In this document: positions 12,316 to 21,113 of the stretch, in pieces
How the letters are laid out: every line of letters begins with the position of its first letter
Position numbering within the stretch: the stretch's first letter is position 1
Assembly: GCA_907163375.1 (NCBI GenBank)
Contig: CAJQUW010007532.1
Coordinates: 165,001-229,000, forward strand
Origin: Prostheceraeus crozeri
Taxonomy: Eukaryota; Platyhelminthes; Polycladida; Euryleptidae
Length of the DNA stretch: 64,000 bases
Direction of reading: 5' to 3'
Position numbers and translations under genes: made by a program
The notes under the pieces: generated by a model
Database searches by the model: none
What the model saw: the letters and a program-made list of their open reading frames with translations, nothing else
What the model was told of the DNA's origin: nothing

Positions 12316-12954
12316 GGTACTTATGGGTTATCTCCCCCCACCCGCACGTTTTCAAATTTGTCTGAAATCCGCAGAAATGAATCAATCGTCACAAAACTTT
12401 AAACACACGTGAGTGAGGCCATTTTCTACCCACATGCAAAAATTTAGGCAAATCGGACGAGTGCTTTTTGAATTAGGAGCGATAACTTGAAGTGCAGCGA
12501 TGCCGGCAGCTTGATCTGACTTCTTATGACCTCACCGTGAGAGCAGAAAACACTTGAGGTCAACAGAGTCATTTCCTGACAACACATGAAGTGATGATGA
12601 CCAAGCCACATCCTTTATACTAACATTTTCAACCTATAAATGCATGTGGCAGGGTAGTGGTCGTGTGAAGACTTCAGGTAGCAGTGGATGAGACGAAGAG
12701 GGATAGAGAACAATGCAGACAGGAGTAACAATAGAGCGTCGAACGGACGAAGTCAGATCAAGCTGCAGACTTCGCTACACTTCACGTGATCGTCTCTCAT
12801 GCAAAAAGTACTTGTCTGATTTGCATAAAATTTAGTATGTGGGTAGAAAATATGCTTAGGTACATGTACCTTAAGTTTGGTGACAATTGATTTATTTTTG
12901 CAGATTTTAGACAAATTTGAAAACCTGGGGGGGTGGAGATAACCCATAAGTACC
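12316..12954. mobile_element. Foldback MITE, copy A
   Basis: The element starts GGTACTTATGGGTTATC and ends with the inverted copy GATAACCCATAAGTACC. Imperfect inverted repeats extend about 200 bp inward, up to CAGCTTGATCTGACTTC. The flanking 8-mers atcttagc (12308-12315) and atctaagc (12955-12962) are a target duplication with one mismatch. There is no coding sequence. Copies B (41524-42145) and C (43421-44384) share the arms. GG ends with an 8-bp duplication would fit Merlin, hAT or P superfamilies; the parent is unknown. Confidence 0.85.
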
Positions 12955-13001
12955 ATCTAAGCAACCAAGGCATGATGAATCAATAATCTTTTGTGGATAT
13001 G

Positions 13002-13673
13002 TTATTTGTACTTGATGAAATGGCCGTCATGTACACATTTCTTCAGTGAATCAAACTCAACTGACATTGCGTTTTTCGATGACCGAATCATTTCGTTTAT
13101 CAAGATGGATTTGATGACTGCCTTAAATTGGCATGGAGCAGGATTATCATTAACCCACCTCTTTAACGAATTTTGCTGACTAGCAAAATCTTGAGATGCC
13201 ATTTATTTGAAAAAATGAAAAATTGCAGTCAGAAATCAGATGATGATACAGAGATCTTAGCGATAGCATTGTAACGATGAGGCCTAGGACACCTGTTTTC
13301 CTTTCGGCATTTAAACCTGAAACACCGTTTGATGTACACAGGCTCCGAAAAAAGTCAGAGGCGTAAAAGAAGCAGTTCATTCATGAAAATTCTTCTCTGT
13401 TAGCGGTGCCTTAATTCTAATTTGGCATGGATTTTTGCTGCTTAGGCGGTCAAACAATTCGTCAATCAGAGGAATACATTTTGTTGTATGTTCACTGCCT
13501 TCGGCGGTTAGAATTTCTGGCTTCACCGCAGCAGCGAGAAATTTAGGGAAGTCCGCAATCCTGTTAACTCCTACAGCAATGCCAGACACAAATAGTATAG
13601 AGATATCATTAACTTTGGAATAATGCATTGTTAGTAGTAAAAGACTTTTTATTCGGCCGATAAGATTTGTCAC
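13002..13673 (-). pseudogene. P-element/THAP9-like transposase relic
   Basis: Read on the minus strand from 13673 down, three consecutive frames give the order seen in P-superfamily transposases: KCIPLIDELFDRLSSK then APLTEKNFHE; then ASDFFRSLCTSNG, AERKTGVLGLIVTM and SLRSLYHHL; then RWVNDNPAPCQFKAVIKSIL. In P/THAP9 proteins the corresponding parts are a late ERRKTGFLGFI-like segment and NNPTARQFKAAYKRLL near the C-terminus. Only this C-terminal third is present; no THAP finger or catalytic start was found. The copy is broken by frame changes. The neighbouring foldback element at 12316-12954 is not clearly related to it. Confidence 0.65.
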
Positions 13674-13999
13674 CCTTTTCTTTGAAAAAGTCGCTGTACT
13701 GCTTAATTTTATTAAAAATTATCCAAGAAATTGAAATCCAAATAATTGGATAACTTTTGATAACGAAATTAAGCAATACTGCAATTTTTTCAAAGCAATG
13801 ACTATCCCTCGAACTTTGCTCTCAACCTGATTTTAAGCGCTTTGCAGCTCCCTCATCGCATTGTTTGTCATTGATAATTGGGACAGTGTCACTCATCTAG
13901 ATGCTGGGATGACGGTCATTTGGTCATTTCAACCCAACTAGCTGGTTGTCGGTCGATCGCTTCTCGCTGTAATTGTTAATCACATATTGATATCTATGG
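13674..13999. other. Unassigned spacer
   Basis: There is no gene. A local inverted pair of short segments (TTGAAAAAGTCGCTGTACTGC and TACTGCAATTTTTTCAAAG region, 13680-13796) is visible, but its meaning is unclear. Confidence 0.4.
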
Positions 14000-15441
14000 T
14001 GTTAAGCATCCGTGGATCTGGCTTTTTGTCTCTGTAGCATCGTCGTATCACTCGCAACATCGCTGTATCCTCTGTTATCACCTCTGATCCTTCAAATTGT
14101 ATTAATTTGGGTTTTTTGGCTCTGCATTGAGGCCTTTGACACATATAATAGCAATGTCCATCAATCAACAGAGAACTCCAATGCCATGGAAAACGGCAAA
14201 CTTTGTCCCAATTCCCAAGACAAACCATCCCCGTATTAATAACTTGCGTCCAATATCCTTGTTACCAATAATGGCGAAAATTCTCAAGAAACTGGTATTG
14301 TCCTCAATGAAAGAAAGACTTCTGACATTGTATGGTAACTCACAATATGGGTTCCGTTCTGGAAGTTCAACTCTCATGGCTCAAATATCAATGCATGAGT
14401 ACATAACTGCACTCGAAGATCCTACAGTCAAAGGAATTTTCATTTTGTCTTTTGATTTGAGTCGTGTATTTGATCGAATCCCGCATGAAGGTCTCATCCG
14501 GCGTCCGCCAAACTGCCGAATGGTTTCATCAAATGGTGCAAGGACTATTTTTCAAATAGATTTCAACGCGGACATCTGCCTGATGCCACTCTAAGTTTGA
14601 ATAATTCAGTTGCATCTGGAGTCGCTCAGGGATCAGCTCTATCTCCTTACTTCCTATGTGTGTATATAAGTTCATTCAACAAACTATTACCATCCTTCGA
14701 ATGTACAAATATGCCGATGATGTTGTTATAATCTCCAAGTTTTCAGACTCTGATGACGTCGATATAAATGTCAATACCGAAGTACGCAATGTTCATTCAA
14801 CTGAGTGGTGTGACAAAAATGGACTGATCCTTAATGACAATAAAACCAAGGTTATGCTTATCGGATCTGATAATAGACGCTTACCTACAACATCTATTCC
14901 CACTTCTGACTCTATTAACATTCTTGGAGTAGTTTTCGACAAAAACACAAAATGGAAGTCTCATATCAACTACATAGCAAAGAGAGCATCACAGCGTATA
15001 CACCTGCTCAAGACTGTTCGTAAGATTCCTTCGATACGCAAGCAGGATCTCATTCAGATTTTTACTCAAATGATTCTTGGTGTGATTGAGTATAATTGCC
15101 CGCTGATGGTCGGAATGACAACATCTCGACAATATCGGACAATATTGGAGAAAATACGGAAACGATGCCATCGAATAATATGTGGTACCACCTGTAAACG
15201 CGAATGCTTACCCAGTTTAGAAGAAAGAAGACAGCAAAAGGCCTTACAAGTGTTTCACTCTACGATGGTGCAAGGACATATGCTCAACAAATTTGCTCCA
15301 CGCCGATTGACTTATTCAGGAAAATTTGCTGTGCCACTCTCCCGAACTAAATGTCGGTCTCTTTCTTTCTTCCCTTTTTGTATAAAGTTGTTTAATGCAA
15401 CGTGATTACTTTGTCACCACTTTGATTTCCTTAATGTATAG
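14000..15441 (+). mobile_element. LINE C, reverse transcriptase portion (CR1/Jockey superfamily)
   Basis: The frame at 14127-14594 carries the first RT blocks: WKTANFVPIPK, NLRPISLLPIMAKILKK, QYGFRSGSSTLMA and FDLSRVFDRIPHEGL. After a frame change comes SGVAQGSALSPYF. The 249-residue frame 14656-15405 carries KYADDVVII with an intact YADD, then NGLILNDNKTKVML, ILGVVFDKNTKWKSHI, the thumb and RKRCHRIICGTT to the C-terminus. At least two frame changes separate these parts. It is 5'-truncated. It differs clearly from LINE A and B, so it is another family of the same superfamily. The 3' untranslated part is split by a PLE and ends in an ATT-rich tail at 16267-16285. Confidence 0.85.
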
Positions 15442-15447
15442 AACACT

Positions 15448-15942
15448 ATGAATTTCACAGAAGAGAGGGCCAGGCATTGTAACTTTTCGAGAGAGGGAAG
15501 CCCAAAACGATCGATGTCGTCGATTTCTCTTTATTGGCGAGGCCTTTCAGTTGGGGTCAATGTGGGGATGAGACCTTCAACGACGTTAGGAAGCTTACTG
15601 GTGAGAAAGAGACCCAGTCCTGCGAAGCAGTTCGGGGTGGTATACAAGCTTTCATGTTCAGAGGAGAATTGCTCATGGAGTTACGTTGGCGAGACGGGAA
15701 GGACAGTGGATGAGCGAAGAAAGGAACACATGCGGGCCATCCGCTCCGTGGACGTTGACCGTTCGGAGGTTGCTCGACATTCTTTTGAGAGCGACCATTT
15801 TATTGACATGGGGTCCATGGAAGTGTTGGAGAAGGAGTCGCAGTGGCGAAAACGTATTGTGAAGGAGGCACTCTGGACACGAAAAGTTCAGTCTTTCAAC
15901 AGCGTGAAGCACAGTATTAGTGACCACTGGAACTTTTTTTGA
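15448..15942 (+). CDS. PLE GIY-YIG endonuclease domain (partial ORF)
   Basis: The open frame has 164 codons; its first 34 or so are encoded by target and inverted-repeat sequence and are not native. The native part has FGVVYKL (residues 62-68) for GIY and YVG (79-81) for YIG, then GRTVDERRKEH and a helix with RKRIVKEALW holding the presumed catalytic glutamate E140. C70, C75, H111 and H117 fit the CCHH zinc-binding set known from Penelope-type endonucleases. In a full PLE this domain follows the reverse transcriptase and nicks the target. No RT is attached here, so the copy is a 5'-truncated insertion. The frame itself is unbroken, suggesting it is fairly recent. Confidence 0.85.
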   Translation: MNFTEERARHCNFSREGSPKRSMSSISLYWRGLSVGVNVGMRPSTTLGSLLVRKRPSPAKQFGVVYKLSCSEENCSWSYVGETGRTVDERRKEHMRAIRSVDVDRSEVARHSFESDHFIDMGSMEVLEKESQWRKRIVKEALWTRKVQSFNSVKHSISDHWNFF

Positions 15943-16213
15943 CTTTCATCCTTTTTTTGACTTTTTTCTTTACTACTTACTTTTCTTCATTAGTATTATG
16001 TCTTAATCGTTCTTTTGACGAGAGAATGTTATTTGTGTACGCATAGATTTTGCTTGTCACGTTTAGTTTGTCAGACCTTGAGTATTATTCATTCCGTGCA
16101 TGGCTTGTAAACATTCGCCTGAAGATGGCTGCCTGTAGCGGCTGAAAGGCCTCGCCAATAAAGAGAAATCGACGACATCGATCGTTTTGGGCTTCCCTCT
16201 CTCGAAAAGTTAT
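15454..16213 (+). mobile_element. Penelope-like element 2 (short copy inside LINE C)
   Basis: The insertion is bounded by 12-bp direct repeats aacactatgaat (15442-15453 and 16214-16225), splitting the 3' region of LINE C. It holds the 3' part of a PLE: a GIY-YIG endonuclease coding region and a 3' region with a hammerhead-like core. A 71-bp inverted copy of its own 3' end (15480-15550 against 16142-16212) sits at the 5' side, after a 26-bp extra segment. Partial inverted copies at the 5' side are a known PLE insertion outcome. Confidence 0.88.
16119..16147 (+). ncRNA. Hammerhead-ribozyme-like core in PLE 2
   Basis: CTGAAGA matches the hammerhead core CUGANGA. A six-pair stem follows (GGCTGC with GCGGCT, loop CTGTA, two G-T pairs), then GAAA. 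One extra T separates the first core part from the stem. Hammerheads are known in PLE terminal repeats. The inverted copy of the 3' end starts at CTGAAAGG, inside this core. Stems I and III and the cleavage site were not established by eye. Confidence 0.4.
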
Positions 16214-16285
16214 AACACTATGAATGTTTCTTGCACTGCATGATTATCATTCAAAATATAAACGATTTATTATTATTATTAATAT

Positions 16286-16411
16286 TGCTCATTTCCATTC
16301 ATCAGGAGGCTTGGTCAGTTAGATAATTTCCTCTTCTAAGGCGGTTTGAGTTCCTGAGCAGTGGTGGTAGTGGTGATACGGTCAATTCTCACTCATCATA
16401 GGAGATTGGTG
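16286..16411. repeat. Degenerate left flank of minisatellite array 2
   Basis: Sequence such as AATTTCCTCTTCTAAGGCGG and GAGCAGTGGTGGTAGTGGTG resembles diverged 41-bp units with insertions. It follows the ATT-rich LINE C tail. It has no counterpart at the left of array 1. Confidence 0.6.
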
Positions 16412-18554
16412 ATTGGATCATTTCCTCTTATCAAGCGACTTGACCAGTAGTGATTGGATCATTTCCTCTTATCAAGCGACTTGACCAGTAGTGATTGGAT
16501 CATTTCCTCTTTTCAAGCGGCTTGACCAGTGGTGATTGGATCATTTCCTCTTATCAAGCGGCTTGACCAGTGGTGATTGGATCATTTCCTCTTATCAAGC
16601 GGCTTGACCAGTGGTGATTGGATTATTTCCTCTTATCAAGTGGCTTGACCAGTGGTGATTGGATCATTTCCTCTTTTCAAGTGGCTTGACCAGTGGTGAT
16701 TGGATCATTTCCTCTTATCAAGCGGCTTGACCAGTGGTGATTGGATCATTTCCTCTTATCAAGCGGCTTGACCAGTAGTGATTGGATTATTTCCTCTTTT
16801 CAAGCGGCTTGACCAGTAGTGATTGGATCATTTCCTCTTATCAAGCGGCTTGACCAGTGGTGATTGGATCATTTCCTCTTATCAAGTGGCTTGACCAGTG
16901 GTAATTGGATCATTTCCTCTTTTCAAGCGGCTTGACCGGTAGTGATTGGATCATTTCCTCTTATCAAGCGGTTTGACCAGTAGTGATTGGATCATTTCCT
17001 CTTTTCAAGCGGCTTGACCAGTGGTGATTGGATCATTTCCTCTTATCAAGCGACTTGACCAGTGGTGATTGGATCATTTCCTCTTTTCAAGCGGCTTGAC
17101 CAGTAGTGATTGGATCATTTCCTCTTATCAAGCGGTTTGACCAGTAGTGATTGGATCATTTCCTCTTTTCAAGCGGCTTGACCAGTGGTGATTGGATCAT
17201 TTCCTGTTATCAAGCGGCTTGACCAGTGGTGATTGGATCATTTCCTCTTATCAAGCGACTTGACCAGTGGTGATTGGATCATTTCCTCTTATCAAGTGGC
17301 TTGACCAGTGGTAATTGGATCATTTCCTCTTTTCAAGCGGCTTGACCAGTAGTGATTGGATCATTTCCTCTTATCAAGCGGTTTGACCAGTGGTGATTGG
17401 ATCATTTCCTCTTATCAAGCGGTTTGACCAGTGGTGATTGGATCATTTCCTCTTATCAAGCGACTTGACCAGTAGTGATTGGATCATTTCCTCTTATCAA
17501 GCGACTTGACCAGTAGTGATTGGATCATTTCCTCTTATCAAGCGGCTTGACCAGTAGTGATTGGATCATTTCCTCTTATCAAGCGGCTTGACCAGTAGTG
17601 ATTGGATCATTTCCTCTTATCAAGCGGCTTGAACAGTGGTGATTGGATCATTTCCTCTTATCAAGCGACTTGACCAGTGGTGATTGGATCATTTCCTCTT
17701 ATCAAGCGGCTTGACCAGTGGTGATTGGATCATTTCCTCTTATCAAGCGGCTTGACCAGGAGTGATTGGATCATTTCCTCTTATCAAGCGGCTTGACCAG
17801 TAGTGATTGGATCATTTCCTCTTATCAAGCGGCTTGACCAGTAGTGATTGGATCATTTCCTCTTATCAAGTGGCTTGACCAGTGGTGATTGGATCATTTC
17901 CTCTTATCAAGCGACTTGACCAGTGGTGATTGGATCATTTCCTCTTATCAAGCGGCTTGACCAGTGGTAATTGGATCATTTCCTCTTATCAAGCGGCTTG
18001 ACCAGTGGTGATTGGATCATTTCCTCTTATCAAGCGGCTTGACCAGTAATAATTGGATCATTTCCTCTTATCAAGCGGCTTGACCAGTAGTGATTGGATC
18101 ATTTCCTCTTATCAAGCGGCTTGACCAGTAGTGATTGGATCATTTCCTCTTATCAAGCGGCTTGACCAGTGGTGATTGGATCATTTCCTCTTATCAAGCG
18201 GCTTGACCAGTGGTGATTGGATCATTTCCTCTTATCAAGCGGCTTGACCAGTGGTGATTGGATCATTTCCTCTTATCAAGCGGCTTGACCAGTGGTGATT
18301 GGATCATTTCCTCTTATCAAGCGACTTGACCAGTGGTGATTGGATCATTTCCTCTTATCAAGCAGCTTGACCAGTAGTGATTGGATCATTTCCTCTTATC
18401 AAGCGGCTTGACCAGTAGTGATTGGATCATTTCCTCTTATCAAGTGGCTTGACCAGTGGTGATTGGATCATTTCCTCTTATCAAGCGGCTTGAACAGTGG
18501 TGATTGGATCATTTCCTCGTATCAAGCGGCTTGACCAGTGGTAATTGGATCATT
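16412..18554. repeat. 41-bp minisatellite, array 2 (about 52 units)
   Basis: The monomer and period are as in array 1. Here variant units AAGCGACTTG and CCAGTAGTGA are common, and TTTTC replaces TTATC in several units. The array is about 1.8 times longer than array 1, so copy number has changed since the two split. The right junction ATTACCGTTACTCC is the same as in array 1. Confidence 0.97.
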
Positions 18555-19372
18555 ACCGTTACTCCGGAGGGGCTTCAGCAGTTTTGTGCTCATTCGGTGA
18601 TTTAAACTAGTCCGTGGAAACCTCGGCTGTGCTCAATGGGTTGTCGCCACTTGTAAAGAGAGACCTTGGCTATAGTGATTGAGTCATTTCAACTCATCCA
18701 AGGGTTTGAAAGTTTAGATTCGAATAAGACCTCCTTAAAATCTGCTTAAGCCTTACTGGTCGGCAAAGTAAGATGGAAGTAACTATTCTTGAAATGCAAG
18801 TATCCTAGGGACATTTTAACGAACTGTGAGAGGTTTTTCATTATGCTTTATTTTCCGTACTCATGTTGTAATAAACTTGTTGAAAGCAAAGAAATAAGAA
18901 TAACAACGATACAACACATCTTCAAATGTGCATTATATAATGCTTCGACCAAACAACAATCATGACATAACGCAATGTAACGTTTGAAGCAAACCGTCAC
19001 TTTTAGTGTCATATACATGCAAATGAAAGATGTGAACGACCCATAACACCTGCGAATCGGAAAATGTTTACGACAGGAAAAAACAAATGTGTCAAAAGCA
19101 ATAGATACATGGCATAACACATAATTTTATTCCTCAAATTATCCTTCAAAATTCGGGTGGATGCCTAGACACCATGGGAGATGACCCGGTTATTTCTCTC
19201 GGTGATTGAGTGACTGAAAAAATGCTTTGTAGATCAAGCAACAAAGCACATTATCTTCAGAGGATGCCGATAGAGTGTAATAAAAATACAATTTTAATGC
19301 AAAAAACATAGAAATCATTTTAAATTCTTTATTTCCCATTGAAAAATTAATTCAGCTCACAATTAACACAAT
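18555..19372. repeat. 0.8-kb block following the minisatellite, copy 2
   Basis: This is a near-identical copy of 4230-5046 in the same orientation, ending at AACACAAT; sequence diverges immediately afterwards. It has the same lack of recognisable genes. The frame at 18848-19120 (minus) is longer than its counterpart in copy 1 because of a small indel and has no motif. Confidence 0.9.
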
Positions 19373-19690
19373 GTATTGAGCAATATTCTGCTGGGTTTTT
19401 TACCGATGGTTATAAAGCATTAAGATCAGGGTTGTCATATTCAAAAATAGCCCACTGATATTAGATAGGAGAATGCTTACTAGGCCTCTCAGTCAAAATT
19501 GCAACTTCACGCTAAAACTGTTTTGCTTACAAAAATACTGTATATTATTTTATCACTATATTACTAATGGTTCTAAGTGATTTTGCTCAAATTATTTTGC
19601 GTGAATCATTTATAGCCACTTTGCAATTTAATCATCAATGGTGCTTTGAATCAAACTTTTAAGATTTGCATCGAAATTCTCTTGCCAATG
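19373..19690. other. Unassigned spacer
   Basis: AT-rich sequence between the duplicated block and a LINE fragment; no feature is recognised. Confidence 0.5.
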
Positions 19691-20345
19691 AGTAATGCAA
19701 CGAAATTTAGAATTGAAGTACTTTCCAAAATACATAAACCTCCTCAACAAAATCTTTCCCCTACGCACCAAGATTGCCGTCTTCCGTGCCATCGTCCTGT
19801 CCACGCTTCTATATGGATGCGAATGCTGGACACCATATCAACAGCACATCAAGAAACTCGAAGCTTTTCAGATCCGCTGCCTCCAAAAGATCCTTGGGAT
19901 CACATGGAGAGACACGATCCCACACTCAGAAATCCTTCTTCGCGCAAGGACATTAAGTATAGAAGCCCTCATCAACCGCCGCGTCCTTCGCTGGACTGGA
20001 CACTTCGTCCGCATGGCAGACAATCGTCTCTCAAGATCACTCTATTCAGCGAACTAGAGAACGGATCCCGACCCCATCGTTGCCCCAAACGCTGATATCG
20101 AGACCACCTAAGAGACGTACTGGACACCTGCGGAATCCCCACGACACCCTGGAGGAGAAAGCGTACAACAGACCGACTTGACGAGCACAGTGCCGTCAAG
20201 GAGTTGCCTACTGTAAGGAGAACTGAAGGCTGAACCTGGAGGAGAAACGTCACCAACGACACCAACGCCGCCTCAACCCACCGTCCATCTAGGCAAACGA
20301 ATTTCCTTGTCCTCATTGCCCCCGGATACTAAAGCCAAGGATCGG
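19691..20345 (+). mobile_element. LINE 3' fragment (RTE-like RT C-terminus with zinc knuckle)
   Basis: The frame 19695-20057 reads VFRAIVLSTLLYGCECW, KLEAFQIRCLQKILGI, IEALINRRVLRWTGHFVRM and NRLSRSLYS. This is the C-terminal region common in RTE-like and related LINE reverse transcriptases (LLYGSETW, RCLRRILGI, RLRWLGHVLRM). In other frames GSRPHRCPKR and RYRDHLRD follow, then CPHCPRILKPRIGLYSHLK, the C-terminal C..C..RIGL.SH..H finger typical of such elements. Only the last fifth of ORF2 is present, with at least two frame changes. The clade is uncertain. Confidence 0.75.
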
Positions 20346-20544
20346 ACTTTACAGCCATCTCAAACATCGACACTAACAAGGAGAGCGTCGTCGTCAACAA
20401 CTAACAGACAGCCATAAGCAACTTTCCGAAGTAATACTTCTGGAGCACAATCCTTAGTTTCAGTAAAAGCTAAAAAAAGTGGCTTATAGTCTACACGCAA
20501 ACATTTGCATCAATCACGTTATCGAAGTAATTCGATGAACCATT

Positions 20545-20574
20545 ACATCACTTAGATAATAATATAATAATAAT
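20545..20574 (-). repeat. TAA/ATT microsatellite, possible LINE B tail
   Basis: AGATAATAATATAATAATAA lies directly left of the tyrosine-recombinase element. LINE B, on the minus strand, ends at the other side of that element, and LINE C has a similar ATT tail. I infer that this may be the 3' tail of LINE B, cut off by the insertion. A chance microsatellite is the alternative. Confidence 0.4.
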
Positions 20575-20885
20575 GATAAGGGCGCTTGGTACTATTAGGT
20601 GAATAGGAGACAAATGTACCAAGCGCCCTCCTATATAAATTTTTTATAGTACACAGCGCCCTTAGGCAGTCATTTGATATCTATGACATTCCCAAACTTG
20701 TGGTTCTCTGAGGATATAGAGGGAGTGGTCATGTATTAAAAGGCACATTGGGCTCTCGGACTTTTTTTGTTTTTTTGGAGCGGGAGGAACATTTGAAATT
20801 GGGTCATCGAATATTTAATAAGGGCGTCTGGTACACCATTTTTTTCTCAATAGTTATGGAAAAAGGGCGCTCTGTACATTTTTTC
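20575..20885. repeat. Left cluster of GTACCAAGCGCCCTT motifs
   Basis: Motif copies begin near 20575 (inverted), 20619 (direct), 20651 (direct, GTACACAGCGCCCTTA), 20818 (inverted, AATAAGGGCGTCTGGTAC) and 20862 (inverted, AAGGGCGCTCTGTAC). They are likely recombinase or host-factor binding sites, by analogy with clustered sites in other transposon ends; this is an inference. Confidence 0.85.
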
Positions 20886-21113
20886 AAATTCGCTGTACGT
20901 CTAAGTATAAAGGCATATGAACGTCTGTACGACGATTCTTCCATATTTTCTGATCTCTAACCATGCAAGATAAAATTAGACATCGAGAGTAGGAGGTGGA
21001 TCATGTGACGTAATCATTTGCGCAACTAATGAGATCGCAGTCATTGAGAATGAGTTCTTGGAAGTAAAGTTATTCTAAGAATTGATAGCAAAGGCATTTA
21101 TTCTTTCGAAGTC

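Noticed and set aside
13980-14228. An 82-residue minus-strand frame with a coding-like ending
   Set aside because: It overlaps the reverse transcriptase of LINE C on the other strand and shows no recognised domain.
18848-19120. A 90-residue minus-strand frame also present in part at 4524-4718
   Set aside because: Similarity only reflects the duplication of the block. A small indel changes the frame between copies, and no motif is visible.
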